Positions 54,194-57,138 of a stretch of DNA of 57,138 nt are shown here, in pieces. Location of the stretch: assembly GCA_934215545.1 (NCBI GenBank), contig CAKQAD010000007.1:1-57138 (forward strand), given 5' to 3'. This DNA comes from an uncultured Prevotella sp. GTDB taxonomy: Bacteria > Bacteroidota > Bacteroidia > Bacteroidales > Bacteroidaceae. A program made the position numbers and the translations under genes. The first letter of the stretch is position 1, and each line of letters starts with the position of its first letter. Below the pieces are notes generated by a model. It did no database searches. It was not told where the DNA came from and worked only from the letters and a program-made list of their open reading frames with translations.

Positions 54194-54733
54194 TTATTTT
54201 TCCACTGAATCCTCCATGATTTTTTCCCATTTAGCAACCCTTGACATAATATGTTCTTCGGGCAACCTATGGTTCTTGTTAAACAATCTTTTTAACCTTT
54301 GTGCAGCCATCTGTGGCTGTATTATTCCATATTCTACTAGGCAATCAAAGACATAGAGTACACCATGAACTTCAATATTGTCCGCTTTTGCTTTCGCTCT
54401 CAACTTTGCATCACCTGTAAGAAGTGGGCACTCCAACTTCTTTGCAAGCATCCATACCGAGCAATCTGCCACACTGAGATTTGATACACCTCTTTGTGAG
54501 TTGATGAGTTGCGCCAAAACCATGAAATCATCTGGCTGTAGCCCATTAACTTTGAGTTGACCAATCTCAATGAACTCCTGCAAAGCTGTGAGTTGATCTT
54601 TGTCTGTAAACTCTTTGATAACATAGTCAGGAGTATGGATTTCCCATGGTAAATGGAAGAATGCATCCAAAAGACTTACACTGTGAAGATCTATGAATAC
54701 ATTTGTGTCTGTTACTATAAACGTATTCTTCAT
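54194..54733 (-). CDS. PIN-domain protein
   Basis: 179 residues with the PIN nuclease pattern. Acidic residues expected at the active site are D9 (VTDTNVFID), E41 (VIKEFTD), D90 (SVADCSVW) and D108 (LLTGDAKLR). The last 35 residues form a charged helical extension. It follows the XRE-ImmA gene by 4 bases, so it is its partner. PIN proteins of such pairs are often RNases acting as toxins; the target here is unknown. Confidence 0.82.
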   Translation of the reverse strand: MKNTFIVTDTNVFIDLHSVSLLDAFFHLPWEIHTPDYVIKEFTDKDQLTALQEFIEIGQLKVNGLQPDDFMVLAQLINSQRGVSNLSVADCSVWMLAKKLECPLLTGDAKLRAKAKADNIEVHGVLYVFDCLVEYGIIQPQMAAQRLKRLFNKNHRLPEEHIMSRVAKWEKIMEDSVEK

Positions 54734-54737
54734 TAGC

Positions 54738-55817
54738 CTATACCAATGTTAAGTTCTCATGTACAGTCTCAATTGGCACTTTCAAAAGACTTGCCGCTTT
54801 TGACTCGGTTATCAACTCGGCTGCAAGCGCACCATATACCATAGCTTCAAATCGTGGAGTTTTGATTTCCTCAAATCTCGACTGCTCGATTTTTTCTTTT
54901 AAGCCAGGCTGTTGATTCTTACGGATATTAAAGGTGCGATACCTCTTTTCGCTGACAATATCCAGCTCTTTCAACTTATGCATGATGGCATCTATGGATA
55001 TACCAAACTGCTGTTGTACGAAAATCAGCTCTTCCAAAGAAATACGTTTCTTTTCTCCGAAAATCTTTCGGAGTACTTCACTTGGCACAAGCATTTCATT
55101 GGCAAAAGCGTGGCATAGTTTCTCTTGTTCATTCTTCGTCAAAGACTTGTCGAAATACTTATTGAACAGAAGGTGTGCAAGCTCATGCAATGCAGTGAAG
55201 CGCTGTCGTTCAATCATGTCTACTTCGGTGTTTAGCACCATTATCAACGTATCTTGATTCACCACACCACTTACACCGTCAAAGCCGATAGGACCTTTAC
55301 AGAAAATTACTTTTATACCATTTACTTCCAAAGTGTCTTGGATATTAAGGATGGGCAGGAATCCAAGATGCCATTTCTCTCGCAATTTCATTGCTAACTG
55401 TTCCATTTGGCTTGCAGTCGAAATGGTCTCCTCATTATTTATAATATATGGTTTCTTCCCACCTTTGCCAAGAATCTCCTCTATTTCGAGGAATCTTTCA
55501 ATGTCATCTTGAATGTCAATCTTCAGCGCTGCAATATCTTTCGCACTGATGCAAGATTTCTTTCTGAATGAAATCTCCAAATTTTGCAAATCGGGAGTTA
55601 TTGGACGAAAGAAATAATTGATATCTGCTCCGAGCGCAGTAGCCAATGCTATGAGCGTTGAACTGGAAGGAGCCATTTGTCCTTTCTCAAATTTAGATAT
55701 GGCCTGCTTTGTCACAGAACCATCCATCTTTTGGGCTAAAGCCTCCAATGATAGTTTTGCCCTTACTCTGGCTTGTTTAAGCCTAAGTCCAAAGTCTTGT
55801 AATTTAAAGTCTGCCAT
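54738..55817 (-). CDS. XRE-type HTH and ImmA/IrrE metallopeptidase fusion regulator
   Basis: 359 residues from the ATG at 55817. An earlier Met at 55844 lies within the promoter and is rejected. N-terminal HTH (about 8-62: LRLKQARVRAKLSLEALAQ, TKQAISKFEKGQ). The C-terminal COG2856-type zinc peptidase has HELAH (211-215) and the downstream FANEMLVP. The family includes ImmA and IrrE, which cleave or relieve repressors, and fused forms next to toxin genes that act as antitoxin-regulators. With the PIN gene it looks like a toxin-antitoxin or stress-response pair. Confidence 0.85.
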   Translation of the reverse strand: MADFKLQDFGLRLKQARVRAKLSLEALAQKMDGSVTKQAISKFEKGQMAPSSSTLIALATALGADINYFFRPITPDLQNLEISFRKKSCISAKDIAALKIDIQDDIERFLEIEEILGKGGKKPYIINNEETISTASQMEQLAMKLREKWHLGFLPILNIQDTLEVNGIKVIFCKGPIGFDGVSGVVNQDTLIMVLNTEVDMIERQRFTALHELAHLLFNKYFDKSLTKNEQEKLCHAFANEMLVPSEVLRKIFGEKKRISLEELIFVQQQFGISIDAIMHKLKELDIVSEKRYRTFNIRKNQQPGLKEKIEQSRFEEIKTPRFEAMVYGALAAELITESKAASLLKVPIETVHENLTLV

Positions 55818-55841
55818 AATCGAAATATTATTATTTGTTGA

Positions 55842-55849
55842 CAAAGGTA
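55842..55849 (-). promoter_or_regulatory. -7 promoter element for the XRE-ImmA/PIN operon
   Basis: TACCTTTG on the minus strand, 25 bases before the ATG at 55817. This short distance also fixes the start codon. Autoregulation by the HTH protein would be expected. Confidence 0.6.
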
Positions 55850-55984
55850 TAAAATTGTTTGTTATGTCAATAATCTATTGACGAAAATTTTAAATTCTGC
55901 CCGTTGTTTTTAACGATCTTTTGCTTTAACGGCTATAATACAAGAGTTTTATGGCAGATGTCGTGATGACACTCGCCATTTTAT

Positions 55985-56135
55985 GTGTGTCGGGCATGAC
56001 ACTAACCTAACTGGTTCAATTCCAGTCGCAGGTATTTACTGCCAAGCGAATGGCAAGTCGTTGACAGTAATGTCAAGGATGAAGGAAACCAATAGCGAGA
56101 CTATCGAACCTACGAACATAAACTTGTTAATTCAA
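55985..56135 (+). mobile_element. Fragment resembling group II intron domain I
   Basis: Starts GTGTGTC, then GTGTC/GACAC, ACTGG/CCAGT (loop TTCAATT), GCCA/TGGC and TTGACA/TGTCAA hairpins in series, followed by AAGGATGAAGGAAACC and CGAACCTACGAACATAAAC, the order seen at the 5' end of bacterial group II introns. No intron-encoded reverse transcriptase and no domain V follow, so it is at most a 5' remnant. The call rests on remembered pattern, not on a search. Confidence 0.45.
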
Positions 56136-56214
56136 CTCTAATTCAGTTCTAATAAATTTCTAACATCTCAGGTTAGTAAAATAATGCAGTTTTGTCAGAA
56201 AAATAAAGATATGA

Positions 56215-56247
56215 TTAAACCCACATCTAATTACCGATTGGGGTTTA
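56215..56247. repeat. Copy of the dispersed AACCC(A/C)AATCGGT repeat
   Basis: On the minus strand it reads TAAACCCC-AATCGGTAATTAGA, about 20 of 23 bases equal to the right-hand copy at 1039-1061. Its outer ends (ATTAAACCC and GGGGTTTAAT) are also complementary. Confidence 0.5.
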
Positions 56248-56490
56248 ATGCCGTTATAAAATAAAAGTTGGCTGTTCTAATTATCGTTTTTATTGCCAGT
56301 TAAGATGGTGAAAATCTGCCACTGTGTCGTTTCCAGTCGCTGAGAGTGTGAGTTGAATGAGCAAGCAAGTGGTTGTTGCTGTTTTTTTGAAATATGAGTG
56401 TGCAAGCATTAATGTGCTTATAAACAGCGCTTTAGTGGCATGCGTGGTGAGAATGTGCAAAAATATGGCAATGAAGAAAGTGAAAATCAG

Positions 56491-56578
56491 CCCAGTTTTA
56501 TGTGTAAAGTGGCCCTGTTTTATATGTAAAAGAGCCTTGTTTTGAGTGCAACTAAGCCTTAATTTTATGTCCTTAAGG
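56491..56578 (+). repeat. Four degenerate 22-bp tandem repeats
   Basis: Units at 56491-56512, 56513-56534, 56535-56556 and 56557-56578 share the form CCY-x-GTTTTATRTGTAAAR-G, with the last two more diverged. They are contiguous, without spacers. The surrounding region from 55.85 to 56.87 kb contains no gene that I can support; a 62-codon frame at 56357-56545 overlaps the repeats and is probably noise. Confidence 0.6.
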
Positions 56579-56862
56579 CAGGCTTGAAGTGCTTAAGGCA
56601 GAAGTTGGCTTTTTAAAGTAGATTAATGTCTGATATTTTGTGTTCTTGAGTCTGGTTATGATATATGTGCAGCAAATATCGCCTGCTATTTGTAGTCTTG
56701 AGATAAGCATGCCACGACAACCCAATGTAGCAATTTCTATTTCACGATTTTTATTTGTAACAATTTGGATAAGTGAAAAATACCATTCGCATTTCGGCAT
56801 AGCCCGCTATGCCTTTGGCTGCGCATGTCAAGAATGTCAGATATCCGTCTGCTATTATGAAT

Positions 56863-56900
56863 ATAAAAATAGGTAACAATTTGATTAACAAATTGTTACC
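56863..56900 (-). terminator. Terminator of tmRNA
   Basis: GGTAACAATTTG (56872-56883) and CAAATTGTTACC (56889-56900) form a perfect 12-bp stem. On the minus strand TATTTTTAT follows. It lies directly after the tmRNA 3' end. Confidence 0.82.
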
Positions 56901-56906
56901 TTTTTG

Positions 56907-57138
56907 TGGAGCTGGTGGGATTCGAACCCACGTCCAAACAGGGAAACCATATGCTTTCTACACGCTTATTCTGGCCTTCGGTTTTCGAGCTGCGACAAGA
57001 CCCAGACCACCAATCGCAACCTTATCCTCTAAATTTCACTGTAATGGCGAGGCACACCACAGCTATTTCCGATTTACCTGCACCGCTTGACCCTCAGATT
57101 CGGAACAACATCCTTGGAGCGATGTCTCGTTCCGCCAA
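56907..57138 (-). ncRNA. ssrA: tmRNA, 3' part, cut by the window edge
   Basis: On the minus strand the sequence ends with GGACGTGGGTTCGAATCC and CACCAGCTCCA: the T-arm and acceptor strand of tmRNA. The 3' CCA is not encoded (ACAAAAAG follows). The roughly 230 bases inside the window hold the pseudoknot-rich 3' half; the tag-peptide frame and the 5' acceptor strand must lie beyond 57138. tmRNA rescues ribosomes stalled on broken mRNAs. The 3' end is a frequent integration site for islands. Confidence 0.9.

Noticed and set aside
55998..56033. A tRNA-like T-arm (ACTGG-TTCAATT-CCAGT)
   Set aside because: The 5-bp stem and 7-base loop look like a T-arm, but no acceptor, D or anticodon arm fits around it. 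The group II intron reading explains the series of hairpins better.
56491..56578. CRISPR array
   Set aside because: The repeated units are contiguous 22-mers without spacers and no cas gene is present anywhere in the window.
56357..56876. Small ORFs of 62-78 codons near the tandem repeat
   Set aside because: They overlap each other and the repeat, and their sequences are low in complexity with no conserved features.

Overview
The window looks like chromosome of a Bacteroidales bacterium, most likely a Prevotella-type organism. The evidence is protein content (DUF4230, DUF4738, DUF4827, DUF5606 and DUF5686 families, an extended NusB, the nusB-yajC-ybbR-coaE gene order), many SpII lipoproteins, A-rich rather than Shine-Dalgarno leaders, and repeated promoters with the Bacteroidetes -7 element TAnnTTTG. 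The species was not determined.

Layout. 1-1.1 kb: the end of an unrecognised gene and a YhcH-family gene. 1.2-6.3 kb: a minus-strand menaquinone operon (hotdog thioesterase, menF, menD, menB, menC) closed by a strong terminator, without menE. 6.4-9.5 kb: aroB, two DUF4230 genes and a divergent DUF4738 lipoprotein. 9.6-17.9 kb: translation and envelope housekeeping (S4 protein, pth, rplY, then divergent nusB, yajC, ybbR, coaE, DUF5606, rsmA, frr, rsgA). 18-24 kb: an outer-membrane barrel gene behind a long palindromic leader, glmM, a DUF4827 lipoprotein, nrnA and a head-GIN lipoprotein. 24.1-26.1 kb: a three-gene membrane-lipid operon (PAP2/Aur1-like, CDP-alcohol phosphatidyltransferase, GtrA-like) resembling part of the Bacteroides inositol-lipid locus. 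26.3-33.3 kb: a DUF5686 outer-membrane protein, an SDR enzyme, pepT and a CPA2 antiporter.

33.4-44.8 kb is a Wzx/Wzy-type exopolysaccharide locus read on the minus strand: Wza-like export protein, Wzz, Wzx, Wzy, one GT2, two GT4 and two different initiating phosphoglycosyltransferases. 44.9-48.1 kb holds tcdA and an ExbB-TM protein-ExbD-ExbD energy-transduction operon. A Wzi-family barrel gene and a small lipoprotein follow on the plus strand, then an alanine/glycine:cation symporter.

52.0-56.9 kb, between the symporter and the 3' end of tmRNA (ssrA), looks like an accessory island. It carries a three-gene operon (DUF4417, an unknown 131-residue protein, a 148-residue possible toxin/nuclease domain), a candidate small RNA with its own promoter and terminator, a PIN-domain gene paired with an XRE-ImmA/IrrE regulator, a fragment resembling group II intron domain I, and a 22-bp degenerate tandem repeat. 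This is the least explained part of the window and the best place to look for something new. All calls come from reading the sequence; no database search was run.
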